From: Alkaliflexus imshenetskii DSM 15055
GTDB taxonomy: Bacteria; Bacteroidota; Bacteroidia; Bacteroidales; Marinilabiliaceae
Assembly: GCF_000517065.1 (NCBI RefSeq)
Contig: NZ_KI912105.1
Location: 2,366,820-2,430,819 of the forward strand
DNA length: 64,000 bases
Direction: 5' to 3'
Every line of letters starts with the position of its first letter. The stretch's first letter is position 1. Positions 25,816 to 34,315 of the stretch are shown piece by piece. The notes below the pieces were generated by a model, which saw only the letters and a program-made list of their open reading frames with translations, ran no database searches and had not been told where the DNA came from. A program made the position numbers and the translations under genes.

Positions 25816-28326
25816 TTACATATTTTTTGATTCCTGCGCCGCGATTAGGAGCTCCAGATTTTGTAAGAAGGCATTACCTCCCTTGGTTAGTTTATGCACT
25901 AACATTTTTAGGTTGGGCAGTTTGTTTTTATCCTCAAGTTCCCTTTCTGCGGCACGTAGTTCCATGGCATAATTCATCGCCCCTATCTGTCCCACCCTGC
26001 CGGCCAATCTATGTGCCAGCAACGAGATGTTCTCTTTATGATTCAGCCAGAGTTCTTTTTCCATCTGAACAAGATCTTTCTGGCTCTCGTCACGTATGCT
26101 TTTAAGGATGTCGAGTAATATTTCCGGGTCGTCGCCTGTCATTTTTATAAGATTCTTTATGTCAAAAGGCAACGCTTCGCCATTTGTTTTTATGCTGTTG
26201 TTTAGTGCATCGATTATGTCTGATTCTCTGAATGGCTTGATGATAAGGCCATCGAAGCCATTTTTTAGAATGTCGGATTGCTCGCCTGGTAAGGCTTGCG
26301 CTGTGAGGGCATAAATTCTCAGGCTGTTTTGGCTTTTCGACATCTGCCTGATGCGCCGGCAAACTTCACCACCGTTCATGCCCGGCATACGCATGTCAAG
26401 AAAAATCACCTCTGCTTCGGCTTTTTCGTAGGCTGTTAGCAGGCTAATGCCATCATTAAAAGTGCGGCAGGGGATTCCGTTTTTTTCTATAATGGTTTTT
26501 CCAAGGTTTAATATGAGCGGGTCGTCATCGGCAAACCAAACGGCGTTAATTTTTGGCCGAACAGTTTCAGAGGTTGCTTGCATGTTAATTGCAACAGTTT
26601 CATTTGTTGTTTGATAGGGTATTGAAACTGTGAAACGTGTACCGGTCCCTTCTGTGCTTTCTATGTCAATTTGTCCTGATTGAAGCTCCACAAGTCTTTT
26701 TACGATGGTCAAACCCAGACCAGTACCGCCGAATTTTTCCGTTACCGATGGGTCAGTTTGCCCAAACTCGTTGAAAATATCCTCTAATTTTTCCGGCCGG
26801 ATGCCTATGCCCGTATCCATTACTTCAATCTGTAAAGCAGCTGCTTTTTTAGCTTCTTGTGTCAGCGTGGCGGTAATCGTTACCTCTCCCTTTTCGGTAA
26901 ATTTTATGGCATTGCCGGTAAGATTGTAAAGAATTTGTCTTAAACGGTAAGCATCGCCCAAGAGTGCTGTTTTCTCGTCTCCATCAAATGCGAATGTGAA
27001 CTTCAACCCTTTTTGTTGAGCCAGGTATTGCATGGTTTTGGCCACAGTCTCAATTTGGTCGAAGGGCAAAAAGGGCTTTGTCTCAAACGATAGTTTGCCG
27101 GAGGTCACTTTTGCATAATCCAGCACTTCATTTACAACATCGAGTAAGTGACCCGATGATTGATATATGGCGTCGATGTTTGTGGGATGGTCAGGGTTAA
27201 TTCGTGCTTGCTCGGCATACCCGTAAATGGCCTGAAGCGGTGTACGTATTTCGTGACTCATGTTCGAAAGAAACCGCTGTTTGGCTTCCGCTTCTTGTCT
27301 GGCCTCGGCGTGCATCTGCTCCAGTTTGCGACGATAGGTATTGGTTCGGGTAATATCTATAATAATGAGTAGCACCAGTATAGCTGACACCGTAATGAAC
27401 GCAATGGCAATCATATTAAGTCTTTTAATTGTGGCCTTGGCTATAGTTAGTGTGGATTGAGTGGTGGCGTTCAGTACGTTTATTTCATCCTGCTCAAGAG
27501 AGTTAATGATGTTGATTATCTCGTAGATAATGCCATTGTTTGTATTTAGCAGGCGCATTTCGGCTTGTTGAAGCCGCGATGCATGTTTAAGTTGCTGGTT
27601 TTGCAGACTGTCGAATGAGCTTTCGAGTCTCCCGATTAATTCACTGGTGGAGCCAAGGGTCAAAGTATCCACAATTACCTTGGTTGATTCGTCCACAATG
27701 GTTTCGGAATGCACAATGTCGCGCAGTTCATTCTCCTGACCTCTTGAGAATAACCTCCGGAAAAACCCCTGACGACCTTCACGTATGGTATCCGATGAGG
27801 TGGTTCTGGTTGTTGTTGTTACTTCCGATTTCAGAATTTTACCTATATCATCACGTTGTTCGCTTCGGCTTTTCTCCGACAGCTGTGTTAAAATTCGCCG
27901 CATGCCAGGGTCGGAACTTAGCCTCGATTGAAGTTCAAGATAATCGAGAAAATGCTGTTCGCGTAAATTGAGCAGATTGTATATTTCATGGATGCGGGCA
28001 GATTGTATGGAGTCATCAGCAAAAATGATTGTGAGCGTATCAAGGGTGCGATAGATGGCATCCGATTCCTGTATAAATGCTATGGATGGATTTCTTCTGC
28101 CGGTGGCTGCTTCCTGCCGCTGGAGATTATTTAGCTGTGACACATCTCTGAACAGACGGTTTACACTGATTAATTTTTCGTTGGGTTTACCCAACAGGTC
28201 TATGTTTTCCGTTATCTCGTCAAATGCATAGTATATGGCCGAGTGAATTGCCAGGATGGTGATCAGTCCTGTAATCGTGGCAAGGATAACTTTTCCTTTT
28301 AAGGTGGTATACAGACTTTTTCTCAT
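25816..28326 (-). CDS. Hybrid sensor histidine kinase with receiver and Hpt domains
   Basis: 836 residues from the ATG at 28326 (MRKSLYTTLKGK); the frame stays open 49 codons further upstream, but those do not look like protein. TM1 is at about 10-30, a helical periplasmic sensor at about 31-290, TM2 at about 298-320. HisKA holds His358 (NMSHEIRTP), HATPase_c has NLTGNAIKF and GTGLGLTIVKRL, the receiver has Asp644 (IFLDMRMPG) and K in IIKPF, and the Hpt domain has His772 (AHRLAGRVGQIG). A full His-Asp-His relay is thus in one protein, and the missing final Asp is supplied by the convergent sigma-54 regulator. Signal unknown. Confidence 0.93.
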   Translation of the reverse strand: MRKSLYTTLKGKVILATITGLITILAIHSAIYYAFDEITENIDLLGKPNEKLISVNRLFRDVSQLNNLQRQEAATGRRNPSIAFIQESDAIYRTLDTLTIIFADDSIQSARIHEIYNLLNLREQHFLDYLELQSRLSSDPGMRRILTQLSEKSRSEQRDDIGKILKSEVTTTTRTTSSDTIREGRQGFFRRLFSRGQENELRDIVHSETIVDESTKVIVDTLTLGSTSELIGRLESSFDSLQNQQLKHASRLQQAEMRLLNTNNGIIYEIINIINSLEQDEINVLNATTQSTLTIAKATIKRLNMIAIAFITVSAILVLLIIIDITRTNTYRRKLEQMHAEARQEAEAKQRFLSNMSHEIRTPLQAIYGYAEQARINPDHPTNIDAIYQSSGHLLDVVNEVLDYAKVTSGKLSFETKPFLPFDQIETVAKTMQYLAQQKGLKFTFAFDGDEKTALLGDAYRLRQILYNLTGNAIKFTEKGEVTITATLTQEAKKAAALQIEVMDTGIGIRPEKLEDIFNEFGQTDPSVTEKFGGTGLGLTIVKRLVELQSGQIDIESTEGTGTRFTVSIPYQTTNETVAINMQATSETVRPKINAVWFADDDPLILNLGKTIIEKNGIPCRTFNDGISLLTAYEKAEAEVIFLDMRMPGMNGGEVCRRIRQMSKSQNSLRIYALTAQALPGEQSDILKNGFDGLIIKPFRESDIIDALNNSIKTNGEALPFDIKNLIKMTGDDPEILLDILKSIRDESQKDLVQMEKELWLNHKENISLLAHRLAGRVGQIGAMNYAMELRAAERELEDKNKLPNLKMLVHKLTKGGNAFLQNLELLIAAQESKNM

Positions 28327-28642
28327 CTCTCCTGTTTTTGATATAATCTGTAATTCTATTATTCTAAGGTAGTAAATATGTGGTGTCTGTCGTAATCGGT
28401 GACAAATTTTGGGTAAAATATACCCATGATTCAAATATTGATTTTGTTTTTTGTTCGCCCAACATGCTTTCAATAAATTTGTTCGCGGTATTCATGGCGC
28501 TTTTGTAAAGGAGCGTGGGCATGCAAACCAATGGCGATAATTCTGAATGGACAAAAGATTTGCCAAACAAAAAACCTGTTGCAGCAAATTCGTGAAACAC
28601 GTCTCTGCGACAACAGGTTTTGATTGGTTTTGAAACTGGATA
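28327..28642. other. Intergenic region between hybrid kinase and osmC
   Basis: It contains the upstream region of the kinase gene (28327 to about 28560) and the osmC terminator hairpin. The upstream open codons of the kinase frame are judged non-coding. No further gene or RNA is seen. Confidence 0.5.
28565..28622 (-). terminator. Terminator of osmC
   Basis: AAACCTGTTG at 28572-28581 pairs with CAACAGGTTT at 28611-28620; an inner CGTG/CACG stem stacks within it. Read on the minus strand it is followed by a T6 run, so it ends the osmC transcript. Confidence 0.8.
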
Positions 28643-29059
28643 TTACTCCACAACCCGTATTTCAGTAGTTATGGGAATGCCTTTTTTGTAAGTTGCCGAC
28701 ACACCGCAATATTTCTCCTCAGACAGACTTACGGCCTTCTCGAGTTTGTCTAATGGGAGGTCTTTCCCCCTAAATTCGTATATAACTTTCATATTTTCGA
28801 AAGTTTTTGGATGTTCGTCGGCAATGTCTCCTTCTACCTTGATTTCCAGTCCTTCAAACTCCACACGCATCTTTTTTAGGATGGATACCACATCCATGCC
28901 TGTACATCCTGCAAGCGCCAGCAGAACGAATGGTTTCGGACGTGGTCCTTTGTTCTCTCCGCCGTTATCTGGCGCGGCATCCAGCACTATTTTATGGCCG
29001 TTGATATCGCTCTCAAAAGCCATGTTTCCTTGCCATTTTAAGCTTACCTCGCTTCTCAT
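28643..29059 (-). CDS. OsmC family protein
   Basis: 138 residues. OsmC/Ohr-fold, YhfA-like subgroup: LALAGCTGMDVVSIL near residue 50 and EKYCGVSATY near residue 118 carry the two redox Cys of the family, which act as a thiol peroxidase for organic hydroperoxides in studied members. In this subgroup activity is less well proven. The gene is divergent from the Crp/Fnr regulator with 108 bases between starts, so shared control is possible. It ends with a strong hairpin. Confidence 0.9.
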   Translation of the reverse strand: MRSEVSLKWQGNMAFESDINGHKIVLDAAPDNGGENKGPRPKPFVLLALAGCTGMDVVSILKKMRVEFEGLEIKVEGDIADEHPKTFENMKVIYEFRGKDLPLDKLEKAVSLSEEKYCGVSATYKKGIPITTEIRVVE

Positions 29060-29093
29060 ATATTTATATATTTAAATTTTTTGGTGAATAGCA

Positions 29094-29101
29094 CAAATTT
29101 A
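29094..29101 (-). promoter_or_regulatory. Candidate -7 element for osmC
   Basis: CAAATTTA on the plus strand reads TAAATTTG on the minus strand, a TAnnTTTG match about 35 bases before the osmC start. No clear -33 element. Confidence 0.4.
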
Positions 29102-29112
29102 ATCTTTCTTTC

Positions 29113-29120
29113 TATCTTTG
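29113..29120 (+). promoter_or_regulatory. Candidate -7 element for the Crp/Fnr gene
   Basis: TATCTTTG fits TAnnTTTG and lies 48 bases before the start codon. It is only 11 bases from the opposing osmC -7 element, so the two promoters overlap. Confidence 0.45.
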
Positions 29121-29167
29121 CTAATACTAAAATGATAAAAATCACCCACACTCTCACTATTTAATGT

Positions 29168-29875
29168 ATGAGAACAGACGATCAAATAGCGGGTTTCGAC
29201 CATTCAGATATTCGCAGTTACGATATTTTCAAAGGTCTAAATAATGAACAAGTAGAACGTTTAACTCAGGAAATGGTTTGCAGCCGTTATCGAAAGGGTG
29301 CGATCATCTACAACGAGGGCAGCAGAATCAATGGGAGTTATATTGTTAATGTCGGCATCCTTAAGATCTATAAAACGGGCTTTGACGGTAAAGAGCAGAT
29401 TATTCGTTTTGCCCGTAAAGGTGACCTTATAGCTTTTCGTTCTGTGATAAGTGATGAGTTGGCTTGTACTACGGCTGAGGTTATTCAGGAAGCTACGCTT
29501 TGTTATATTCCTGGCGATTGCCTTACTGGCTTGATTAAGTCAAGTCCGGAATTTGCCATGGATTTAATGAAACTTACTTGCCGTGAATTGGGTGAAGCCA
29601 ACAAGTTTCTTACCGATATTGCCCAAAAAACCGTACGTGAACGGCTGGCCGAGGTGTTGTTGCTGTTAATGGATACTTTTGAGCTTGACGACGATAACTT
29701 CCTGCAGATATCGCTTACGAGGGAAGAACTAGCCAACATGGTAGGTACCGCCACCGAATCGGTAATAAGATTACTTTCTGAATTTAAATCAGACAATCTT
29801 ATTGAGCTCAATGGTCGGAAGATTAAATTGTTAAACATCCCCAAGCTCATTAAGATTGGGAATGTTTATGTGTAG
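29168..29875 (+). CDS. Crp/Fnr family transcriptional regulator
   Basis: 235 residues: cyclic-nucleotide-binding-like beta-roll (about 20-140; GLNNEQVERLTQEMV, KGAIIYNEGSRINGSYIV, GKEQIIRFARKGDLIAF), a dimer helix, and a winged HTH (about 170-225) with SLTREELANMVGTATESVIRLLSEF. The N-terminal Cys pattern of oxygen-sensing FNR is not present, so the ligand is open. It converges on larC with a 4-base gap. Since the lar operon of Lactiplantibacillus plantarum is controlled by a Crp/Fnr protein (LarR), regulation of the neighbouring larEBC is a plausible inference, but osmC or other genes may be the target. Confidence 0.9.
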   Translation: MRTDDQIAGFDHSDIRSYDIFKGLNNEQVERLTQEMVCSRYRKGAIIYNEGSRINGSYIVNVGILKIYKTGFDGKEQIIRFARKGDLIAFRSVISDELACTTAEVIQEATLCYIPGDCLTGLIKSSPEFAMDLMKLTCRELGEANKFLTDIAQKTVRERLAEVLLLLMDTFELDDDNFLQISLTREELANMVGTATESVIRLLSEFKSDNLIELNGRKIKLLNIPKLIKIGNVYV

Positions 29876-29879
29876 TTAT

Positions 29880-30743
29880 TCAGAATAAAGATATCTGCAG
29901 AGGGGGAATTGGCAAATCTTTCGTTCCCCTCGATTTACCTTTTCTTTTTGGCCCCTCATTTGGTGGTGTGCCAACAGTTTTGGCATTAAGAGCTGACAAG
30001 GCCGCAGCACCAGTTGGTGTAAACAATTCAATTTCGATTGGTCCTGCTGTTACCGGTATGTGGTTGTTTTCAATCATTACTTTTGTGGCTGGCGCAGGAA
30101 CTTTCATGGTGCCATGGGAAAAACTGACTGATCCGCCTCCGTATGCTACCGGTGCCAGAAGAATGGCGTTGGTAGATGATTGTAATTCCTGAAGACCCAT
30201 CACAGCTCCCATAATGTCAATCAATATATCCTGAGCTTCGTGAAGCCACGCTTCGGGCTGGTTGTAGAGTGCTTCATTGTGGCCATGATGATGGGTGTGT
30301 TCTTCATCGTGGTGGTGATGTGTATGGTCATGATCGTGACTGTGAGCGTGTGAATGTCCGTGGTGGTGATGGTGGTGCATGTTGGGGTCTTCCATGTCAA
30401 AATCATGGGTAGCGTGTGCAATTTTCTCTGCATTCACGAGTTCATTCAGCATTCTGAAGCCAAATTCGCGGTAGAGAGGTTCAATTTTAAAGTCATCGAA
30501 CAGATGCTCGAGCAGGTGAATGGCTTTGTGGGATGACAGATGTCCGTGATGATGCTCCACACTGATACGCATCCTTGAGCTGCCATCTGCCGTAACGATG
30601 TGGCTTACCGAGGCCCGGCCAATTGTTTGGGCTGCTGCCAGCATGGCTTCTACTACTTTTTTTTCATCTGCCCCTGCGCCAATGAGTGCAGCAGCAAACA
30701 TATCGCCGGCAAATCCGCCGCTGGCATCTATGTATAGTTGCAT
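29880..30743 (-). CDS. larC: Nickel-pincer cofactor protein LarC, N-terminal part only
   Basis: LarC inserts nickel into the pincer cofactor of LarA (lactate racemase) and relatives. The 287 residues match LarC1/DUF111: FAGDMFAAALIGAG near the start, a His-rich nickel-binding loop (about residues 122-158, over 20 His), TPTGAAALSAL and GTKDLPIP near the end. Full LarC is about 400 residues with a C-terminal LarC2 domain that does CTP-dependent nickel insertion; in L. plantarum LarC1 and LarC2 are joined by a programmed frameshift. Here the frame ends in TGA five bases from the converging Crp stop, and no LarC2-like frame follows. Either LarC2 is encoded elsewhere or this lineage does without it. 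Confidence 0.88.
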   Translation of the reverse strand: MQLYIDASGGFAGDMFAAALIGAGADEKKVVEAMLAAAQTIGRASVSHIVTADGSSRMRISVEHHHGHLSSHKAIHLLEHLFDDFKIEPLYREFGFRMLNELVNAEKIAHATHDFDMEDPNMHHHHHHGHSHAHSHDHDHTHHHHDEEHTHHHGHNEALYNQPEAWLHEAQDILIDIMGAVMGLQELQSSTNAILLAPVAYGGGSVSFSHGTMKVPAPATKVMIENNHIPVTAGPIEIELFTPTGAAALSALNAKTVGTPPNEGPKRKGKSRGTKDLPIPPLQISLF

Positions 30744-30793
30744 ATTTCTGATTTTTGTTTGGATGTCTTATGAATCTGATTTTGTGCAGGTGG

Positions 30794-31534
30794 TTAGTCC
30801 TGTCTGTTTTTTGCAATCAGACCTGCCACAACTGCTGCTCTTACGCCTCCATCGATATTTACCACAGTTAGGTTGGGTGCACATGATGCCAGCATTGATG
30901 TAAGTGCTGCTTCTTTTGCTCTAAAGCCATATCCTACAGAAGTAGGAACGCCGATTACCGGCAGTGGCACCAGCGATGAAACAAAGGGTGCAAGTGCTCC
31001 TTCCATACCTGCTACCACAATTACGGCTGCAGCATCTTTTTCCATCCCTTTTTTCACTGCTTCGAGCACTCTGGTTGGGTGCGCAATTCCTCTATCTTCA
31101 AACAGCACGGTTTCTACGCCAATACTCTTTAAAGTGAGATCACATTCGGCTACAATTGGATGGTCAGCAGCTCCTGCACTTATCACCAAAACGCAGCCTT
31201 TTGTTTTCGGCAGATTACCTATTACCAACAGGTTGGGCGATTCCAATATGGGGTATCTATCCTGATAGTGGGAAACAATGGCTCCATTGTGCGGACTGCG
31301 GGATATGAGTACCCTGGGATGCCGCTCAAGCAGAGCGTTGGCAATCTCAATGCACTGATCGGCCGTTTTGTATTCGCCATAAATAATTTCCGGTATGTTG
31401 ATGCGCGAACCGCGATTCACATCAGCAATGTAGTTTTGCGCAGTTTGAATCCAGTCCAGTGAAAAGTGCTTTTTTGCTTCGTGGCGATTCATTTCGCCAT
31501 CCCTGATTTTGTCAAAAAGTTCGTCGAATGTCAT
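30794..31534 (-). CDS. larB: Pyridinium-3,5-biscarboxylate synthase LarB
   Basis: 246 residues, PurE-like C-terminal domain. LarB carboxylates nicotinic acid adenine dinucleotide and hydrolyses the phosphoanhydride, the first step of pincer cofactor synthesis. Landmarks are the N-terminal helical region, RSPHNGAIV, VLVISAGAADHPIVAE (about 117-132), a VVAGMEGALAPFVSSLV stretch and IGVPTSVGYGF near 195-205. Its start overlaps larE's stop by four bases (ATGA), so they are co-translated; larC starts 50 bases downstream. Confidence 0.95.
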   Translation of the reverse strand: MTFDELFDKIRDGEMNRHEAKKHFSLDWIQTAQNYIADVNRGSRINIPEIIYGEYKTADQCIEIANALLERHPRVLISRSPHNGAIVSHYQDRYPILESPNLLVIGNLPKTKGCVLVISAGAADHPIVAECDLTLKSIGVETVLFEDRGIAHPTRVLEAVKKGMEKDAAAVIVVAGMEGALAPFVSSLVPLPVIGVPTSVGYGFRAKEAALTSMLASCAPNLTVVNIDGGVRAAVVAGLIAKNRQD

Positions 31535-32313
31535 AAATTTCGCATTTGGTCAAACATATTTTTTCTGGCACCTTCCAGATCGATGGTCACAAAAGTAGCT
31601 GCTTTTTTCCCTGTTTCTACTATTTTGAAACGGAATGCCGCATCACCAAGATGATAGAGTAGATTATCTGTGCCGGCCTCGATTCGGAGGTGATCACCAT
31701 CATCGAGTCTGCAACGGGTTTGATAATCACCTGTTTGGGTAATAATGATCTGTTCCAGTTTTCGTATTGTATCTATTTTTTCTCTGGTAATAGGCACATC
31801 ATAATTAAATCTTGTGGCAAGGCAACACTCCATATTGGCCAGGAGGGGATCAGCGCCGCAGCTGATGGCTATCTCCCGACTCTCTTCGGCTGTGATGCCC
31901 AGTTCCAGTAATGGAGATCTTACGCCCGCTTCCTGCAATGCCTGAAAACCTGGCCGGTAATTGGCGGTGTCGGCAGCGTTTGTGCCATCAAAAACCGGGG
32001 CGTCTTTTCTGTTTAATAGAGGTGCTATTAGTTCGCCCTTGCAATGATAGCAACGATTTACCGGATTTTTCAACACTTCAGTGCCTGGGTCCATGTGAAT
32101 TACTTCAAGATGTTTACAGCCAAGGTTTTCGGCCTGATCGCGAATCTGTGCCTCCACAGCACGGTTGAACCCATTATTTATCCAAACCGGCGTGACATCA
32201 GCACCTGCTTCAACGGCACACCCTAAAATGGCGCTGCTGTCAAATCCGCCTGAAAACAGAAGATAAAATTTCCTCTTATCTCTTAGATAATCAATTAGTA
32301 AATCCTTTTTCAC
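31531..32313 (-). CDS. larE: ATP-dependent sulfur transferase LarE
   Basis: 260-residue PP-loop enzyme that puts sulfur into the pincer cofactor precursor. PP-loop is FSGGFDSSAI (about 21-30). Cysteines lie in CYHC (Cys88, Cys91) and ECC (Cys163, Cys164). Cys164 aligns with the sacrificial Cys176 of L. plantarum LarE (A-C-L-S-S-R motif; here CCLATRF). Whether this LarE is sacrificial or of the three-cysteine, [4Fe-4S]-type cannot be told by eye. First gene of larE-larB-larC; a lactate racemase (larA) or other pincer enzyme must lie outside this window. Confidence 0.93.
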   Translation of the reverse strand: MKKDLLIDYLRDKRKFYLLFSGGFDSSAILGCAVEAGADVTPVWINNGFNRAVEAQIRDQAENLGCKHLEVIHMDPGTEVLKNPVNRCYHCKGELIAPLLNRKDAPVFDGTNAADTANYRPGFQALQEAGVRSPLLELGITAEESREIAISCGADPLLANMECCLATRFNYDVPITREKIDTIRKLEQIIITQTGDYQTRCRLDDGDHLRIEAGTDNLLYHLGDAAFRFKIVETGKKAATFVTIDLEGARKNMFDQMRNL

Positions 32314-32613
32314 GAGACGTGGGTTTTATATATTTCTCAATTGTTAATGCTAAAAGGAGAAAGGGTTGTTATTGGGTTGCAGTAGTGCCTGATGTGATGG
32401 TAAGATACACATTTTTTGCGTATTGAGGTTGATTCTTGTAACACATTGGTTTGTTGTTTTTTTAGTTGCAAACATATAAGTGAAAGGTTAACTTGGTTCT
32501 GTTTTTTTGGTATTTCCAAATAATTAATGAAAATTTGCGCGTTTTATTCAAATAGTTAATTGTTTGAAATCATCTCCGGATTAGCCGGAACCTATAAACT
32601 AAATCCAGTTACA
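32314..32613. other. Divergent intergenic region, larE / acyl-CoA synthetase
   Basis: About 300 bases with no credible ORF. CAAACATA at 32469-32476 reads TATGTTTG on the minus strand and may be the larE -7 element, which would give a leader of about 150 bases. I find no convincing -33 partner and no clear riboswitch fold. Confidence 0.4.
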
Positions 32614-34254
32614 ATGGAATCAAATGGATATTTGTCGATGGTGGAAAGGGTCATTCGTACCCATCCTGATTCGCCTGCTTTTACCGATTATGAGGGCGAG
32701 ACTTATACTTTTCGTGAGGTAGGGAAGGCCATCTTTGAGATGCACTTTATTTTCCGGGAGCTTGGCATCCAAAAGGGGGATAAGGTGGCGCTGATTGGTC
32801 GTAATATGTCTAATTGGGCTATTACCTATCTCTCAACTGTGACTTACGGAGCGGTGGTGGTTCCTATTCTGCCCGATTTTCAACCCAATGATATACACCA
32901 CATTATAAACCATAGCGAATCGGTATTTTTGTTCGCATCCAATTCACTGTTTGATAGAATTGATGAGACAAAAATTCCTGATGTAAAGGGTATTTTATCT
33001 ATTAACGATTTTCAACCTCTTGCCGATCACAATGGTAAGTTAGGTAAGGCCTTGGTTAGAGCCAAGGAGAAGGCTGAGGACTCTTTTGATGTCGATAATC
33101 TGAGATTTAAAGCGCTTGGAAGTGAAGAGGTTATGGTGCTTTCGTATACTTCCGGCACCTCCGGATTTTCGAAAGGGGTGTTGTTGCCCCACCGAAGTAT
33201 ATGGTCAAACGTACAGTATGCGGCTGATACATTTGATTTAGGGGCAGGAGAGCGCATCGTCTCTTTTTTGCCGTTAGCACACGCATACGGCTGCCTTTTC
33301 GAGTTTTTGTGGCCTTTTATCACTGGTTGTCACATCACCTTTTTAACTCGTACGCCTTCACCACAGATAATAACCGAAGCATTTCGCAATGTTAAGCCCC
33401 ATTTGATTCTATCTGTGCCGCTAATACTCGAGAAAATCTTTAAGAGGCGTATTATGCCTCAACTGGAGAAAACGCCGGTTAAAACGCTTCTCAAACTGCC
33501 AATTGCCAACAAGTTGATTTATGCCAAAGTGCGTAAAACACTGTTTGAGGTGTTTGGAGGCGAGTTTAAAGAGATGGTAGTAGGAGGGGCAGCACTCAAT
33601 AAAGATGTGGAGCTTTTTCTCAAGAAGATCAATTTTCCACTGACGGTGGGCTATGGCATGACGGAGAGTGGCCCCCTGATTAGCTATGCACCCTGGCAAG
33701 TAACCCATACTTTTTCTGCAGGACGGATAGTGGATCGTATGCAGGTGCGTATCGACAGCAGCGATCCTTATAACGTGGTGGGTGAGATTCAGGTAAAGGG
33801 CGATAATACGTTACTTGGCTATTATAAGAACGAAAAGGCCACGCGTGAGATTTTCACCGATGATGGTTGGGTGCATACCGGTGATTTGGGCGTGATTGAT
33901 GCCGACAACTTTATTTTTATCAAGGGCCGTAGCAAAAATATGATACTTGGGGCTTCGGGGCAAAACATTTATCCCGAAGAGATTGAGGCGGTTTTAAACA
34001 ATCAGGAACTGGTTCAGGAGTGTCTTGTGCGTGAACGTGATGGTAAAATTGAGGCGTTGGTATATCCCGATTATGAGGTTAAGGATATGTCAAATTTCAC
34101 CCATGAGGAGATAGAAAAGGAGATGCAGCGGCTTCGTACGGATGTGAACAAAGAACTGCCTGCCTTTATGGCCATTTCCAAAGTGATTCTCTTTCCCGAA
34201 GAGTTTGAAAAAACGCCCAAGAAGAGCATCAAACGATATAAGTATTTGAAATAG
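32614..34254 (+). CDS. AMP-forming acyl-CoA synthetase (long-chain fatty acid-CoA ligase type)
   Basis: 546 residues from the ATG at 32614; an upstream TTG gives 18 extra residues that are not family-like. ANL-superfamily adenylating enzyme: P-loop SYTSGTSGFSKGV (about 190-202), A5 motif GYGMTESGPLISY, A7 HTGDLG, A8 FIKGRSKNMILGASGQNIYPEEIE, and the C-terminal Lys in FEKTPKKSIKR. It probably activates medium/long-chain fatty acids to acyl-CoA for lipid synthesis or breakdown; exact chain length is unknown. A terminator follows, shared with the converging MCP gene. Confidence 0.92.
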   Translation: MESNGYLSMVERVIRTHPDSPAFTDYEGETYTFREVGKAIFEMHFIFRELGIQKGDKVALIGRNMSNWAITYLSTVTYGAVVVPILPDFQPNDIHHIINHSESVFLFASNSLFDRIDETKIPDVKGILSINDFQPLADHNGKLGKALVRAKEKAEDSFDVDNLRFKALGSEEVMVLSYTSGTSGFSKGVLLPHRSIWSNVQYAADTFDLGAGERIVSFLPLAHAYGCLFEFLWPFITGCHITFLTRTPSPQIITEAFRNVKPHLILSVPLILEKIFKRRIMPQLEKTPVKTLLKLPIANKLIYAKVRKTLFEVFGGEFKEMVVGGAALNKDVELFLKKINFPLTVGYGMTESGPLISYAPWQVTHTFSAGRIVDRMQVRIDSSDPYNVVGEIQVKGDNTLLGYYKNEKATREIFTDDGWVHTGDLGVIDADNFIFIKGRSKNMILGASGQNIYPEEIEAVLNNQELVQECLVRERDGKIEALVYPDYEVKDMSNFTHEEIEKEMQRLRTDVNKELPAFMAISKVILFPEEFEKTPKKSIKRYKYLK

Positions 34255-34264
34255 AAAAAGAAAA

Positions 34265-34296
34265 GGGGCTGTCAAATCTGGCAGCCCCTTTTTTAT
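34265..34296. terminator. Bidirectional intrinsic terminator
   Basis: GGGGCTG (34265-34271) pairs with CAGCCCC (34282-34288), A-run on the left and T-run on the right. It lies between the converging acyl-CoA synthetase and MCP genes. Confidence 0.85.
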
Positions 34297-34315
34297 TAGT
34301 GGTTTTTGGCTTTCA

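Noticed and set aside
29503-29850. Minus-strand open frame inside the Crp/Fnr gene, as a possible LarC2 read by frameshift.
   Set aside because: It is antisense to a clear regulator gene, has Ser-rich shadow composition, and shows no LarC2 motif.
30295-30390. Tandem CAT/GTG-rich repeats looked like a microsatellite or small CRISPR-like array.
   Set aside because: They are His codons of the LarC nickel loop, with no spacers of constant length.
32469-32476. TATGTTTG -7 element as the promoter of larE.
   Set aside because: Good -7 match but no -33 partner; kept only as a remark in the intergenic entry.
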